64,000 bases of DNA from Suttonella indologenes (GCF_900460215.1 NZ_UHIA01000004.1:1186001-1250000), one strand, 5' to 3'. Positions 34,346 through 43,588 are shown, counted from the stretch's first letter. A program made the numbers and translations. Notes: generated by a model from the letters alone, not told the origin.

Positions 34346-35674
34346 ATGAATTGGACTTCTCTTTTCTCAACCTTGCGCATCGGCTCGGCGGCGCAGCCCG
34401 AGCCTTCGGTGCGTTCGGATTTTCAGCGCGACAGCGACCGCATTTTATTCTCCGCCGCGTTTCGCCGCATGCAGGATAAAACCCAGGTATTTCCTCTGGA
34501 AAAAAACGATTATGTCCGCACCCGCTTAACGCATTCTTTGGAAGTCTCTTGCGTGGGACGCAGTTTGGGCAGCAGTGCCGGCACGACTTTACTGATGCGC
34601 TATCCCGAGCTTCAGCAGCACATCACGGCGGCAGATGTCGGCGATATTGTCGCGGCAGCATGTTTGGCGCATGATTTGGGTAATCCGCCTTTCGGACATT
34701 CGGGCGAGCAGGCAATGCGGGATTTTTTCGTCAGCGATAATGGACGCGATATGTTGCAAGCCTTACAGCTAAGTCCCGCAGAATGCGCGGATTTAACGCA
34801 TATTGAGGGCAATGCACAAGGGTTTCGCATTTGCAACCGCCTAGAAAGCCCCGATAATCACGGCGGTTTGCGCTTAACCGCCAGTACGCTTGCCGCTGCC
34901 GCCAAATACCCTTGCACGGCATTTGCTGTGCAAGATCAGGCTTATTACAAGAAAAACGGCGTGTATATCGATGATGTGCAAGACTACGCGGCGGTTTTTG
35001 CCGCGCTGCATCTGCCTGAAATCGCGCCGCATGTCTGGCAGCGTCATCCGTTGTCCTATCTCATGGAAGCTGCCGACGATAGTTGCTATTTGATTGCCGA
35101 TATTGAGGATGCCTACCAAATCGGGCAAATTCCCTTCTCCGATGCCTACGATTTGCTACAGCGCATTGCCCGTCCTTTTGTCGATGATGTGCGTTTGCAG
35201 AAAATGCAAAGCAAAAGCGACCGATTAGCCTATTTGCGCGCCAAAGCGATCGGCTGCTTGGTGCATGAAACCCTTGAAGTCTTCTGGCAGTCCGAACAAG
35301 CGCTGCTCGGCGGCAATTTCAAAGGCGCATTGCTTGATCATATCCGCAGCTCCACGGCGCTTCAGGCTTTGCGCGATTATGCCGTCGACCATATTTATCA
35401 CTGCCGCTCCGTATTGGAAATGCAGATTGCGGGGCATCGCGTACTCAACGGATTGATTGAGATTTTCTGCACGGCGATTTTGCACCAACATCTTAAACGC
35501 GCCGGCAAACGCGATGCCATGGTGATTCAACTCCTGCCCAATCGCTACCGCCGCCATCATCAGAATAACTATCAAAGCCTGCTTGCCGTCTGTGATTACA
35601 TCATGGGCATGACAGATTCCTATGCCGTGTCTTTATACAAAAAACTCACCGGCATATCCCTACCAGCGGAGTAA
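34346..35674 (+). CDS. dgt: Deoxyguanosinetriphosphate triphosphohydrolase
   Basis: A 442-residue HD-domain enzyme that removes tripolyphosphate from dGTP. It starts MNWTSLFSTLRIGS, has QRDSDRILFSAAFRRMQDKTQVFPLEKNDYVRTRLTHSLEV (His63), AAACLAHDLGNPPFGHSGE (His109-Asp110), and later LMEAADDSCYLIADIEDAYQIG with the fourth metal Asp. The ATG at 34346 excludes an upstream in-frame extension that would span the promoter. It is followed after two bases by nadR, so it heads a four-gene unit. Confidence 0.9.
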   Translation: MNWTSLFSTLRIGSAAQPEPSVRSDFQRDSDRILFSAAFRRMQDKTQVFPLEKNDYVRTRLTHSLEVSCVGRSLGSSAGTTLLMRYPELQQHITAADVGDIVAAACLAHDLGNPPFGHSGEQAMRDFFVSDNGRDMLQALQLSPAECADLTHIEGNAQGFRICNRLESPDNHGGLRLTASTLAAAAKYPCTAFAVQDQAYYKKNGVYIDDVQDYAAVFAALHLPEIAPHVWQRHPLSYLMEAADDSCYLIADIEDAYQIGQIPFSDAYDLLQRIARPFVDDVRLQKMQSKSDRLAYLRAKAIGCLVHETLEVFWQSEQALLGGNFKGALLDHIRSSTALQALRDYAVDHIYHCRSVLEMQIAGHRVLNGLIEIFCTAILHQHLKRAGKRDAMVIQLLPNRYRRHHQNNYQSLLAVCDYIMGMTDSYAVSLYKKLTGISLPAE

Positions 35675-35676
35675 TT

Positions 35677-36684
35677 ATGACCCAACGTATCGGCTATCTC
35701 ATCGGACATTTCGAACCCCTGCACCGCGGGCATGTGCGCCTGATTCAACATGCCGTCGGCTTGGTGGACAAATTGCATATCGTCATCTTGCGCCATCCGC
35801 AGCCCAATCCCGCCTATCCCGTCAGTCTGGAAGACAAAGCTCGCTGGCTGCAACGCGCATTCAACAATTTTGACTTTATCTCTATCCACACCTACGCCAT
35901 CGACAATATCAATCCCGAACAGGCGGAAGCCAATGCTCAATTGCAAGTGCTGCGCCGAAGTCTAGGCATACCTGAAGACGCGATTTTCATTTCCGACGAA
36001 AGCCACAGTTGGACTTCTTTGCTCGCCGCCGATCAATTTATCGCCCTGCCCCTGCATCAAGAATACGACAGCGAAGCCATTCATCAGCGCCCCGTGCATT
36101 ACTGGCAACATATCCATCCCACTGCCAGACGTGAATATAGCAAAACCATTGCCGTTGTCGGCGGCGAAAGCTCGGGCAAAACTACGCTCGTCTATAAGCT
36201 CGCCAACTACTTCCTTGCCGACTATGTGCTTGAGCAGGGGCGGCATTATGTGGACTATGCTCTCGGCGGCTCGGAACTCGCCCTGCAATACTCCGATTAC
36301 GCCCGCATCTCGCAGGATCATGCCAAAGCCATCGACCTTGCCTTGGAAACGCCCAAAGCCCCCGTTACCATCATCGACACCGATTTCATTACCACCCAAG
36401 CCTTCTGCCAAAGCTATGAAGGACAGCGCGATGCGATTACCACCGCCTACAGCCTGCATATGCGTTTCGACCACACCCTATTGCTGGCTAACAACACCAA
36501 ATGGGTCGATGACGGCCTGCGCAGCCTCGGCACGGAGAATGCACGCCGACAATTTCAAGAACTGCTCAAACAGCTTTATCAAGAACACGAAATTCCTTAT
36601 TATGAGATTAGCGCCGCAGGCTACCAAGAACGCTACCGACTGGCGGTAGACTATATTCAAAAGCACATTTATGCACAGGACTGA
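35677..36684 (+). CDS. nadR: NadR: NMN adenylyltransferase / ribosylnicotinamide kinase
   Basis: A 335-residue bifunctional enzyme that phosphorylates nicotinamide riboside and adenylates NMN to NAD. The first 150 residues are the nucleotidyltransferase (GYLIGHFEPLHRGHVRLIQHAV); the second half is the kinase, with Walker A GGESSGKT at residues 162–169 and EQGRHYVDYALGG. It lacks the N-terminal helix-turn-helix repressor domain of enteric NadR, as in Haemophilus, so it is not a regulator. It is followed by a damaged pnuC, the usual partner for uptake of nicotinamide riboside. Confidence 0.92.
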   Translation: MTQRIGYLIGHFEPLHRGHVRLIQHAVGLVDKLHIVILRHPQPNPAYPVSLEDKARWLQRAFNNFDFISIHTYAIDNINPEQAEANAQLQVLRRSLGIPEDAIFISDESHSWTSLLAADQFIALPLHQEYDSEAIHQRPVHYWQHIHPTARREYSKTIAVVGGESSGKTTLVYKLANYFLADYVLEQGRHYVDYALGGSELALQYSDYARISQDHAKAIDLALETPKAPVTIIDTDFITTQAFCQSYEGQRDAITTAYSLHMRFDHTLLLANNTKWVDDGLRSLGTENARRQFQELLKQLYQEHEIPYYEISAAGYQERYRLAVDYIQKHIYAQD

Positions 36685-36689
36685 GAGAC

Positions 36690-37177
36690 ATGTTCAAACT
36701 ACTCGACAAACTCACCGACGAATGGCAAATTTCATGGATTATCACATGGTTTATCTGCGGTATTTTGGCGCTGCTGTGGGGATTTATAGACAGCATAGGC
36801 GTATTTAGCGGTCAAAGTTTATCGCGCAATGCCACACTTTTTGAAGCCTTTAAACTATTAGTCGCCATTATCGGTATGGTCTACGTCGTCGCCCTCGCCT
36901 TTCGCAAAAACCGCGCCGGCAACGGCTTGGGCGCACTTGCCAATAGTGGCGAAATCATCGCCCAAGGCGGCAGCGGCACCACAAGCTTGATGCTCGCACC
37001 GACAACTGGTGGCTATGGTTCGGCGCAAACAACATCTGGTTTGCGGTGAATCTTGCCAATCACAACAGCATCTTTCTTGTGCAAACCATTATTTACCAAA
37101 TCAACTGCATCATCGGCATCTATGAATGGTGGCGCAGCAGTCAAAAAATCCATAAAATCATAAAGGAAAACCTATGA
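36690..37177 (+). pseudogene. pnuC: pnuC, internally deleted and frameshifted
   Basis: The first frame (36690–37049) encodes a PnuC-like N-terminus with two membrane segments (WIITWFICGILALLWGFIDSIGVFSG; FEAFKLLVAIIGMVYVVALAFRKNRAG…LANSGEIIAQGGSG). From about 37000 the C-terminal end of PnuC is read in another frame: DNWWLWFGANNIWFAVNLANHNSIFLVQ…INCIIGIYEWWRS, stopping at 37177. Both parts together give about 160 residues against the usual 200–240, so a middle section is gone and the frame has shifted. The transporter for nicotinamide riboside is therefore very likely inactive even though nadR is intact. Confidence 0.8.
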
Positions 37178-37632
37178 TTCTAGCCGAAGCCCTTATCAAA
37201 CGCGCCGATTTGCAGCGCTATCTCGCCGAACTCAAGCATCGTATCCAAGCCAATGCCCTTCATCAGGAGGGGGAAACGCCTGCCGAAGATCCGCAGGAAT
37301 TACTGGCGCTTTACCGCCAAGGCAATACGGAATTGGAAGGCTTGATTGTGGCGATTAATCTCAGCAATAACCGCATACGGCTTGCCGACGGCACCCTCAT
37401 GGTTGCCGCACTTGCCAAACGCGAAGCCTTAAAAAACGCCCATGCCGTATTGATGGCTGCCGCCCAAGCCGCTACGCCCGAGCAGCAACGTTACAGCCGC
37501 AGCGAAATCAAAATGCTGTCCGCCTTATCAGTTAAAGAATTGCGTCAAGAAGCCGATCGTCTCGCGCAGGCGGCAAGGGAATTGGATATTCAAATTCAGG
37601 CGGCGAACTGGGCAAATTCATTAGTCGAATAA
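37174..37632 (+). CDS. DIP1984 family protein
   Basis: A 152-residue helical cytosolic protein: ILAEALIKRADLQRYLAELKHRIQANALHQEGETPAEDPQELLAL is the start pattern of the DIP1984 (septicolysin-like) family, which has no settled function. The ATG overlaps the end of the pnuC remnant (ATGA), so it was translationally coupled to pnuC and its own expression may now depend on the damaged reading frame upstream. Last gene of the dgt-nadR unit. Confidence 0.78.
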   Translation: MILAEALIKRADLQRYLAELKHRIQANALHQEGETPAEDPQELLALYRQGNTELEGLIVAINLSNNRIRLADGTLMVAALAKREALKNAHAVLMAAAQAATPEQQRYSRSEIKMLSALSVKELRQEADRLAQAARELDIQIQAANWANSLVE

Positions 37633-37807
37633 TCGCTTAGGAGTAGTTGTTTTTAAAAGCGGATACAAAACATAAGAAGCTTTGGGGCGGGCATATTCAA
37701 GTATCGCGTAAGCCCGGTATCGAGCATCTTGTATAAAGTACTGTGTAATCTGACGACCATGTATCGGTTTAGAAGCAATGAGGGTGGGATTGGGGATAAG
37801 CGGATAG

Positions 37808-37828
37808 AAAAAGCGGCATATGCCGCTC
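37808..37828 (-). terminator. Terminator of the asparaginase gene
   Basis: The self-complementary stem AGCGGCATATGCCGCT (37812–37827), followed on the minus strand by five T, lies 27 bases after the asparaginase stop. Confidence 0.8.
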
Positions 37829-37854
37829 TTTCTATTGTTCATTAAAACAAATAG

Positions 37855-38853
37855 TTATTTGAAATAATTGCGGATTGTTGCCAAATCGTCCTGCTGCGCC
37901 AAAGCCAGCATCAGCATAATCCGCGCTTTCTGCGCATTTAAAAAGCCACTGCCGGTGCCTTCGTCTTCAGGCACGCTGATATAGCCTTCCACCGTGCGGC
38001 TGGCACGCACAATCGGAAAACCTTGCGCCGTCAATTCTTTAACCCGTTCCAATAAAGGCGTGGACAGGCTGCCTGCGCCCGTAGCGTCAATTACCACCGC
38101 TTTGGCGCCATTTTCAATCGCGGCATCCAATAAAGCCGTATCGGTGCTTTGATAGCCGTAAATAATATCCACGCGCGGCAATTCTTTGTACCCGCTGACA
38201 TCAAAATAAGGGCGGTTGCTCGGCTGCTGCGGCAGATAATAGAAATGCGGCTCTAAACCGATCATCAGACCTAGATAGCCCGCTTCCACCGATTTGAAAG
38301 CATCGGGGGTATTGGCGCGCGTTTTAGTAATATAAAAACCGGATCCGATACGGTCGTTCATCACCATCATCACGCCGCGTTTTGCCGCATCCTCATGCAC
38401 AGCTACCGATGCTGCTTGCAATAAATTCATTGAGCCGTCCGCGCTGATAGCGGTGGCAGGGCGCATCGCGCCGACCAAGATAATCGGTTTGTCGGTTTTG
38501 GTGGTTAAAGAGAGAAAAAAAGCGGTTTCTTCCAGAGTGTCCGTACCGTGCGTAATCACTGCCGCCGCCGTATCGCCCGCCAAATCCTGATGTAATTTCT
38601 GCGCCAATTGCAGCAAAATGGCAACGCTGATGTCATTGCTGTCCACGCTGGCGATTTGCTCGCCTTTCACCTCTGCGATTTTTTTCAATTCCGGCACGGC
38701 GGCAATCAATTTGTCGATGCCTAAAGTAGCGGTCTCATATTGGAAAGTATCGGTGGCACTGGCGGAACTGCCGGCAATCGTACCACCGGTAGCATAAATA
38801 TTTAACCGAGGAAGCGCAAAACTTGCTTGAGATACTGTCATAGCCATTAACAC
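37855..38853 (-). CDS. ansB: Type II L-asparaginase, signal peptide split by a repeat
   Basis: Periplasmic-type asparaginase hydrolysing Asn to Asp and ammonia. The mature enzyme is complete: [10 protein letters not shown] with the nucleophile Thr, [15 protein letters not shown] with the Thr-Asp pair, [20 protein letters not shown] with the catalytic Lys region shifted downstream, and a C-terminal [13 protein letters not shown]. The remaining open frame begins at GTG 38853 (or ATG 38847) with only [12 protein letters not shown] of a signal peptide, lacking the basic n-region. The real start (ATG 39005) is separated by repeat copy B. The product, if made, would probably stay in the cytoplasm or export poorly. 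Confidence 0.85.
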   Translation of the reverse strand: MLMAMTVSQASFALPRLNIYATGGTIAGSSASATDTFQYETATLGIDKLIAAVPELKKIAEVKGEQIASVDSNDISVAILLQLAQKLHQDLAGDTAAAVITHGTDTLEETAFFLSLTTKTDKPIILVGAMRPATAISADGSMNLLQAASVAVHEDAAKRGVMMVMNDRIGSGFYITKTRANTPDAFKSVEAGYLGLMIGLEPHFYYLPQQPSNRPYFDVSGYKELPRVDIIYGYQSTDTALLDAAIENGAKAVVIDATGAGSLSTPLLERVKELTAQGFPIVRASRTVEGYISVPEDEGTGSGFLNAQKARIMLMLALAQQDDLATIRNYFK

Positions 38854-38860
38854 CGTAGAA

Positions 38861-38991
38861 ATGTTTCAACACACAGAGCGACACATAAAGCGTCGCTCTG
38901 TGTGTTGCCCTGAATTGGAAGAGGTTACACCTCTCCCACAAGATTATCCTCCCTAAAGAGAGGGGTTTCAACCAGTAAGGAAATTTTGATG
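38861..38991 (-). repeat. Hairpin-rich dispersed repeat, copy B
   Basis: The reverse complement of this 131-bp segment matches copy A (28094–28225). It contains a perfect 16-bp stem (38867–38882 with 38892–38907) and a 9-base loop, plus the two other hairpins in slightly altered form. It lies inside the start of the asparaginase gene. Removal of exactly these 131 bases (2 modulo 3) brings ATG 39005 in frame with the mature enzyme. No transposase is encoded, so it would move in trans, if at all. Confidence 0.85.
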
Positions 38992-39016
38992 AACAATTTT
39001 TTCATAGACAATTCCT
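38992..39016 (-). other. Detached start of ansB with its ribosome site
   Basis: On the minus strand AGGA is followed after seven bases or so by ATG (39005) and codons for MKKLF. Joined to 38860 downward it reads [20 protein letters not shown], a textbook signal peptide. As it stands the frame runs into the repeat and stops after about 26 codons. Confidence 0.75.
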
Positions 39017-39135
39017 AATTACAATAGCGGAATATCGGCAGCATTAGTGTTGACTGAGTGTATTTTAATCTAAGAATTTAGATTATCAAAAGATAATAAT
39101 ATCATTTTTATTACAAATACTCATGAAAAAAACGC

Positions 39136-39164
39136 TTAACAAATACTGCAGAATCTAGTATGAT
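39136..39164 (+). promoter_or_regulatory. Promoter of tRNA-Ile(CAU)
   Basis: TTAACA (39136–39141) and TATGAT (39159–39164) are separated by 17 bases. The following six bases are GCGCGC, a GC-rich discriminator typical of stable-RNA promoters under stringent control by ppGpp and DksA. The transcript would begin a few bases before the tRNA. Confidence 0.75.
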
Positions 39165-39175
39165 GCGCGCTTTTC

Positions 39176-39252
39176 GGGCCTATAGCTCAGTCGGTTAGAG
39201 CAGGCGACTCATAATCGCTTGGTCGGGGGTTCAAGTCCCTCTGGGCCTACCA
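39176..39252 (+). tRNA. ileX: tRNA-Ile with CAU anticodon (lysidine type)
   Basis: A 77-base cloverleaf with encoded CCA. The acceptor stem pairs 7 bp with two wobbles, the D-arm has GCTCAG…GAGC, the anticodon loop is CTCATAA on the stem GGCGA/TCGCT, and the T-arm has TTCAAGT. The CAU anticodon could mean Met, but the GGCGACTCATAATCGCTTGG arm equals that of the AUA-reading minor tRNA-Ile2, whose C34 is changed to lysidine by TilS; elongator Met tRNA has a different stem. Confidence 0.9.
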
Positions 39253-39258
39253 TCTTCA

Positions 39259-39281
39259 CCGCAGCGTTCTGCGGTTTTTTT
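39259..39281 (+). terminator. Terminator after tRNA-Ile
   Basis: A 6-bp stem (CCGCAG / CTGCGG) with a 4-base loop is followed by seven T, six bases after the CCA end. The tRNA is thus a single-gene transcript. Confidence 0.88.
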
Positions 39282-39418
39282 ATGCGCGGAATAAATCTCG
39301 CCCGCTTTTATTCTCTCTCTTTGTTTTCCGTAGGCCTTCAGCGGCGGCATTGATGGGTTTTGCGGACAAAGTCGTGTAAGATGCGTCTGTTTTTTAAGTC
39401 TCTTCGTATTGATACCGC

Positions 39419-42400
39419 ATGATTTCAGCAGATACTTTCAAATTTATTGCCTATGATTTAAGCCGCCAATTGCGCCCGAATACGGTGCATTTGCTGGTAG
39501 TACCCGATGCCCTATGGGGGCATTATGTCTATGAAAATTTGAAATTTTGGCTGAAAAAAGCCTCGCCCGAGCAAGAGGCGCTGACTGCCGAGCAAGGCAA
39601 AGCCTTTGCCGCAGCGCAAACCTCGCGGGCGGCATTTCAATTAAGCACGGCGGCGGGAGATTATCCGATTTATTGGTTTTCGGATTGGGAGACTTTGCCT
39701 TATGACCAATACACGCCGCATCCCGATTTGATTTCCGAACGTTTGCGCGTGTTGGCGGAATTGCCGACCTGTCCGCAGGGGATTGTGGTTGTGAGTGCGG
39801 CGGCATTGTCGCAGCGTCTATGTCCGCAAACACATTTGGATAAATACGGCATTCATGTGCGCACGGGCGATCATTTGCCGCGCCAGCAATTTATTCAGCG
39901 TTTATTGCAGGCAGGCTATCAACATAATGCTTTGATTAAAGAAAAAGGTGAGTATGCGGCGCGCGGTGCTTTGCTGGATATTTTTCCAATGGGGGCGCAG
40001 GCGCCGATTCGTCTGGAATGGTTTGATGACGAGATTGAGCATATCCGCACTTTTGATTTGCAAACGCAGTTTACCTTAAGCAAATTGCGCCAAATCAGCA
40101 TCTTGCCCAGTCATGAATTAGATTTATCCGATGCGGGACGGATCTGTTTTCGCCAAAGCGCGCGCAGATTGTTGGGCGATAAAGTGGAAAAAAGCGGTGT
40201 TTATGAAAGCATCAGCGCCGGACGTACGCCGCAGGGTTTGGAATATTATCTGCCGCTGTTTTTTGATGAAACCGCGACTTTATTCGATTATTTGCCGCCG
40301 CATACGATGCGTATCGAGATGCCTTTGCCCGTTGCCGAGCTGAAGCAGCATGCCGATTACTGCCGCAAACGTTATGCGCGTTTGCATTCGATGCGCGAGC
40401 ATGCCTTATTAGCCCCCGAACAGTTATGGCAAAGCGAGGAAGAAACTATTGCCGCTTTGAGCGCTTTACCCGCCCTTGCTTTGAGAACACATGCCAAAGC
40501 GATAGTTTTTAGCGGCAAGAGCGATGAACGCCAAGCACAATGGCAGAAGCAGATTGCCCGAGATCAGCCGATGTGCCTGCATTTTGCCGGCAACGGTTTG
40601 CGCGAGCAGGAGTTTGAGCGTTTGCAGAAAGCGCATTTGCCGGCCGTCTTAGTCGAGCATTGGCAGGCGAATGATGCTGCGGCAGCGCAGCGGCAATTGA
40701 TACTCTCGCCGCTGCAATACAGTTTTGCCGCTGAAGGATGTCTGCATTTGGCGGAATCGGATACGCACAGCGGCAGTCATTTGCCGAATTTGCGCGAGAA
40801 CAAACAGAAAAATGCGGGCGAATTGATTCAAAGCCTGCAGGATTTAAGCATCGGTGCGCCGGTGGTGCATATCGATCACGGCGTGGGGCGTTATTTGGGC
40901 TTGGAGCGTTTTGGCGATGAAGAGCTGATTGCGATTGAATACGCCAAGAATGCCAAATTATTCGTGGCGGTGGGTGATGTCGATTTAATCAGCAAATATA
41001 GCGGCAGTGCGCCGGAAAATGCGCCTTTGCATGAATTAGGCGGCAAAGTTTGGCAGCAGATTAAGCGCAAAATCAAACAAAATGTGAACGATACCGCCGC
41101 AGAATTGCTGGCGGTCTATGCGGCGAGAGAGGCGGCGCAGGGCAGAAGCATTGCTATCGATACGGCGGCGATGCAGCAATTGGCCGATAGTTTTACTTAT
41201 GAAGAAACGCCCGACCAATTAGCCGCCATTGATGCGGTATTGGAAGATTTGGCGCGCGAACGCCCGATGGACAGAATTATTTGCGGCGACGTGGGCTTCG
41301 GCAAAACCGAAGTGGCGATTCGCGCTGCTTATGCGGCGGTGCTGGCAGGACAGCAAGTGGCGCTGATTGCCCCGACCACGCTGCTGGCAGACCAGCATTA
41401 TCATCATTTTGCCGACCGCTTTGCCGATACCGCCTTGACAATCGACAGCATCAGCCGCTTTAAAAGCACGGCGGAGCAAAAAGCCGCCTTAGCCGCTCTG
41501 AAAGAAGGGCGCACCGATATCATCATCGGCACGCACCGCCTTTTGCAAAGCGATGTGGCTTTTGCGCGATTGGGCTTGGTCATTATTGACGAAGAACAGC
41601 GCTTTGGCGTGCGGCATAAAGAAAAATTGAAAAGCCTGCGCGCAGATGTAAATCTGCTGACCCTAACCGCCACCCCGATTCCGCGAACCTTAAATCTCGC
41701 CCTGACGGGATTGCGCGATTTAAGCATTATCGCCACGCCGCCCGGCGGCCGCCAATCGGTACAGACCATTATCAGCGATTGGGATTTAGCAACGATTGAA
41801 GAAGCCTGCGAACGCGAACTGGCACGTGGCGGACAAATTTTCTTTTTACACAATGATGTAGCAAGCATAGAGCGCATTGCGCGCAGTTTGCAAGAACTGC
41901 TGCTGGAGTCGCGTATTGCGATTGCGCACGGACAAATGCGCGAACGCGAGTTGGAAAACGTCATGCAAGCCTTCTATAACCGCCATTACGACATTCTAGT
42001 GGCGACCACCATCATCGAAAGCGGCATCGACATTCCCAATGCCAATACTATCATCATCAATCATGCCGACCGCTTGGGCTTGGCGCAATTGCATCAGCTG
42101 CGCGGACGGGTAGGACGCAGCCATCATCAAGCCTATGCCTATTTGATTACCCCGCCTTTATCCACGCTGAACAAAGATGCGCAAAGACGTTTGGACGCCT
42201 TTACCACCCTAGACAGCCTCGGCGCAGGCTTTCTGCTCGCCAGCCAAGATTTGGAAATTCGCGGTGCCGGCGAAATCTTGGGCGACGAGCAATCAGGACA
42301 AATTCAGCAAATCGGCATGAGCTATTATTTAGACCTCTTGGATCGCGCCACCGCCGCTCTCAAAGCGGGACAAAGTCTGAGCATTGAAGATGATGAGGAC

Positions 42401-42868
42401 AGCCGCAAAGCCGAGATTGAGCTGGACGAGCCCGCACTGCTGCCCGCCGACTATGTGCGCGATCCGCAGGAGCGCTTGAGTATTTATCAGCAATTGGCGC
42501 GCGCCAAAGACGATGCCGGCATTGCCGCAGTCGAAATGACATTGATTGATAGATTCGGACGTCTGCCGCCGGCAGCAAAATATCTGATTCAGCGCAGCCG
42601 CCTAAAACACCGCGCCTTAAGTATCGGTATTGAGCGCATGGCATTTGAAGGACAAAAAATTGCCATCGCCTTTAGGCAGGAAGCGGCGATTAATCCCGAC
42701 CGCCTTTTTACCAAAATGCAAAGCGCGCCGCATGTCTACCGCATGACGGGCCCGAGCAGCTTGACATTGCAAGACGGCAGCAGCCTTAATCTTGGCGAAC
42801 GCCTACAACATATCGAGCAATTTATTGACGACATCAGCCTGAAGCCGAAGCATGTTTCCCCTGCATAA
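39419..42868 (+). CDS. mfd: Transcription-repair coupling factor
   Basis: A 1149-residue translocase that frees RNA polymerase stalled at lesions and recruits UvrA. Domains in order: UvrB-like homology (to about residue 330), linker, the CarD-like polymerase-interacting domain (GAPVVHIDHGVGRYLGLERF near 485), RecG-like helicase with FAYEETPDQL-type region, Walker A in ICGDVGFGKTEVAIRAAY, DEEQRFGVRHKEKLK, TATPIPRTLNLALTGLRDLSII, and the QLRGRVGRSHHQAYAYL motif, then the C-terminal TRCF domain. Length equals E. coli Mfd (1148). The start has a poor ribosome site. Its end overlaps the next gene by 17 bases. Confidence 0.95.
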   Translation: MISADTFKFIAYDLSRQLRPNTVHLLVVPDALWGHYVYENLKFWLKKASPEQEALTAEQGKAFAAAQTSRAAFQLSTAAGDYPIYWFSDWETLPYDQYTPHPDLISERLRVLAELPTCPQGIVVVSAAALSQRLCPQTHLDKYGIHVRTGDHLPRQQFIQRLLQAGYQHNALIKEKGEYAARGALLDIFPMGAQAPIRLEWFDDEIEHIRTFDLQTQFTLSKLRQISILPSHELDLSDAGRICFRQSARRLLGDKVEKSGVYESISAGRTPQGLEYYLPLFFDETATLFDYLPPHTMRIEMPLPVAELKQHADYCRKRYARLHSMREHALLAPEQLWQSEEETIAALSALPALALRTHAKAIVFSGKSDERQAQWQKQIARDQPMCLHFAGNGLREQEFERLQKAHLPAVLVEHWQANDAAAAQRQLILSPLQYSFAAEGCLHLAESDTHSGSHLPNLRENKQKNAGELIQSLQDLSIGAPVVHIDHGVGRYLGLERFGDEELIAIEYAKNAKLFVAVGDVDLISKYSGSAPENAPLHELGGKVWQQIKRKIKQNVNDTAAELLAVYAAREAAQGRSIAIDTAAMQQLADSFTYEETPDQLAAIDAVLEDLARERPMDRIICGDVGFGKTEVAIRAAYAAVLAGQQVALIAPTTLLADQHYHHFADRFADTALTIDSISRFKSTAEQKAALAALKEGRTDIIIGTHRLLQSDVAFARLGLVIIDEEQRFGVRHKEKLKSLRADVNLLTLTATPIPRTLNLALTGLRDLSIIATPPGGRQSVQTIISDWDLATIEEACERELARGGQIFFLHNDVASIERIARSLQELLLESRIAIAHGQMRERELENVMQAFYNRHYDILVATTIIESGIDIPNANTIIINHADRLGLAQLHQLRGRVGRSHHQAYAYLITPPLSTLNKDAQRRLDAFTTLDSLGAGFLLASQDLEIRGAGEILGDEQSGQIQQIGMSYYLDLLDRATAALKAGQSLSIEDDEDSRKAEIELDEPALLPADYVRDPQERLSIYQQLARAKDDAGIAAVEMTLIDRFGRLPPAAKYLIQRSRLKHRALSIGIERMAFEGQKIAIAFRQEAAINPDRLFTKMQSAPHVYRMTGPSSLTLQDGSSLNLGERLQHIEQFIDDISLKPKHVSPA

Positions 42869-43535
42869 CGCCCTTTCGCATCATTTACCCGGCATCGTGC
42901 TGCTCTTCAGTTCGGCGGCAAGCCTTGCCGTTTTATGCTATTGCCTGCGCCGCTTAGACTGGGCGCGCTTAGGGCAGCACCGCTTTACCCTGCATATTTT
43001 CTGCCTGTGGAGTATTTTGCTGTGCCTGTTCAATTTAGGACGCACGGGGCTGGCAGAAGGGCTGCAATTACATCTCTTCGCCCTGACGGCCGCCACGCTG
43101 ATGATGGGCTGGAAAATCAGCTTTCTAGCCGCTTTTTTGGCGCAAATCATGATGTCTGCGGCGGGATTCGAGCCGCTTGCCTTGCTGGGTTGGAACAGCT
43201 TGCTTTATGGGCTGTTGCCGATTTTATGCAGCCATTATTTCAGCCGCCTGCTGCAAATCCTACTGCCGCCGAATCCTTTTGTCTTCACGCTCGGCGGCGG
43301 TTTTTTCGGCGGCATCCTCAGTCTGGCGGCAACCATGCTGCTCAGCAGTCTGCTGCTTTACGCATTCGGCATTTATCCGCCCGACATTATCTGGCAGAAA
43401 TACCTTAAATTTATGTTGGTGATTGTTTATCCTGAAGGTTTTGTCAACGGCGTGATTGTATCGGGATTGGTCGCCTTTCATCCGCATGTGATCAGCGCTT
43501 TCGATCCCGACCGCTATTTTCAAAATAAACCTTAA
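42852..43535 (+). CDS. CbiM-like energy-coupling factor permease
   Basis: A 227-residue membrane protein with about six helices. The patterns LQLHLFALTAATLMMGWKISFLAAFLAQIMMSAAGFEPLALLGWNSLLYGLLPI and VYPEGFVNGVIVSGLVAFHPHVISAFDPDRYF fit the short CbiM-related permeases seen in many proteobacteria, often alone. CbiM proteins are substrate-binding components for cobalt or nickel uptake, but no ATPase or T component is near, and the N-terminal metal-binding His motif of true CbiM is absent, so the substrate is uncertain. Confidence 0.7.
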   Translation: MFPLHNALSHHLPGIVLLFSSAASLAVLCYCLRRLDWARLGQHRFTLHIFCLWSILLCLFNLGRTGLAEGLQLHLFALTAATLMMGWKISFLAAFLAQIMMSAAGFEPLALLGWNSLLYGLLPILCSHYFSRLLQILLPPNPFVFTLGGGFFGGILSLAATMLLSSLLLYAFGIYPPDIIWQKYLKFMLVIVYPEGFVNGVIVSGLVAFHPHVISAFDPDRYFQNKP

Positions 43536-43542
43536 AGCACAA

Positions 43543-43562
43543 AAAAGCCCCGAGGGGCTTTT
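43543..43562. terminator. Bidirectional terminator, permease / lpdA
   Basis: AAAAGCCCC and GGGGCTTTT form a 9-bp stem with a two-base loop between converging genes; both strands end in T-rich tails. Confidence 0.88.
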
Positions 43563-43588
43563 AACAATATGGCAAAAATAGCAAAAAT

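Noticed and set aside
37621..37842. 73-codon frame on the minus strand between DIP1984 and ansB
   Set aside because: It overlaps the DIP1984 gene end and the ansB terminator, lacks a ribosome site, and matches no family I know. The gap 37633–37854 is taken as non-coding.
39176..39252. tRNA-Met (elongator) because of the CAU anticodon
   Set aside because: The anticodon arm matches the lysidine-modified tRNA-Ile2 and differs from the elongator Met arm.
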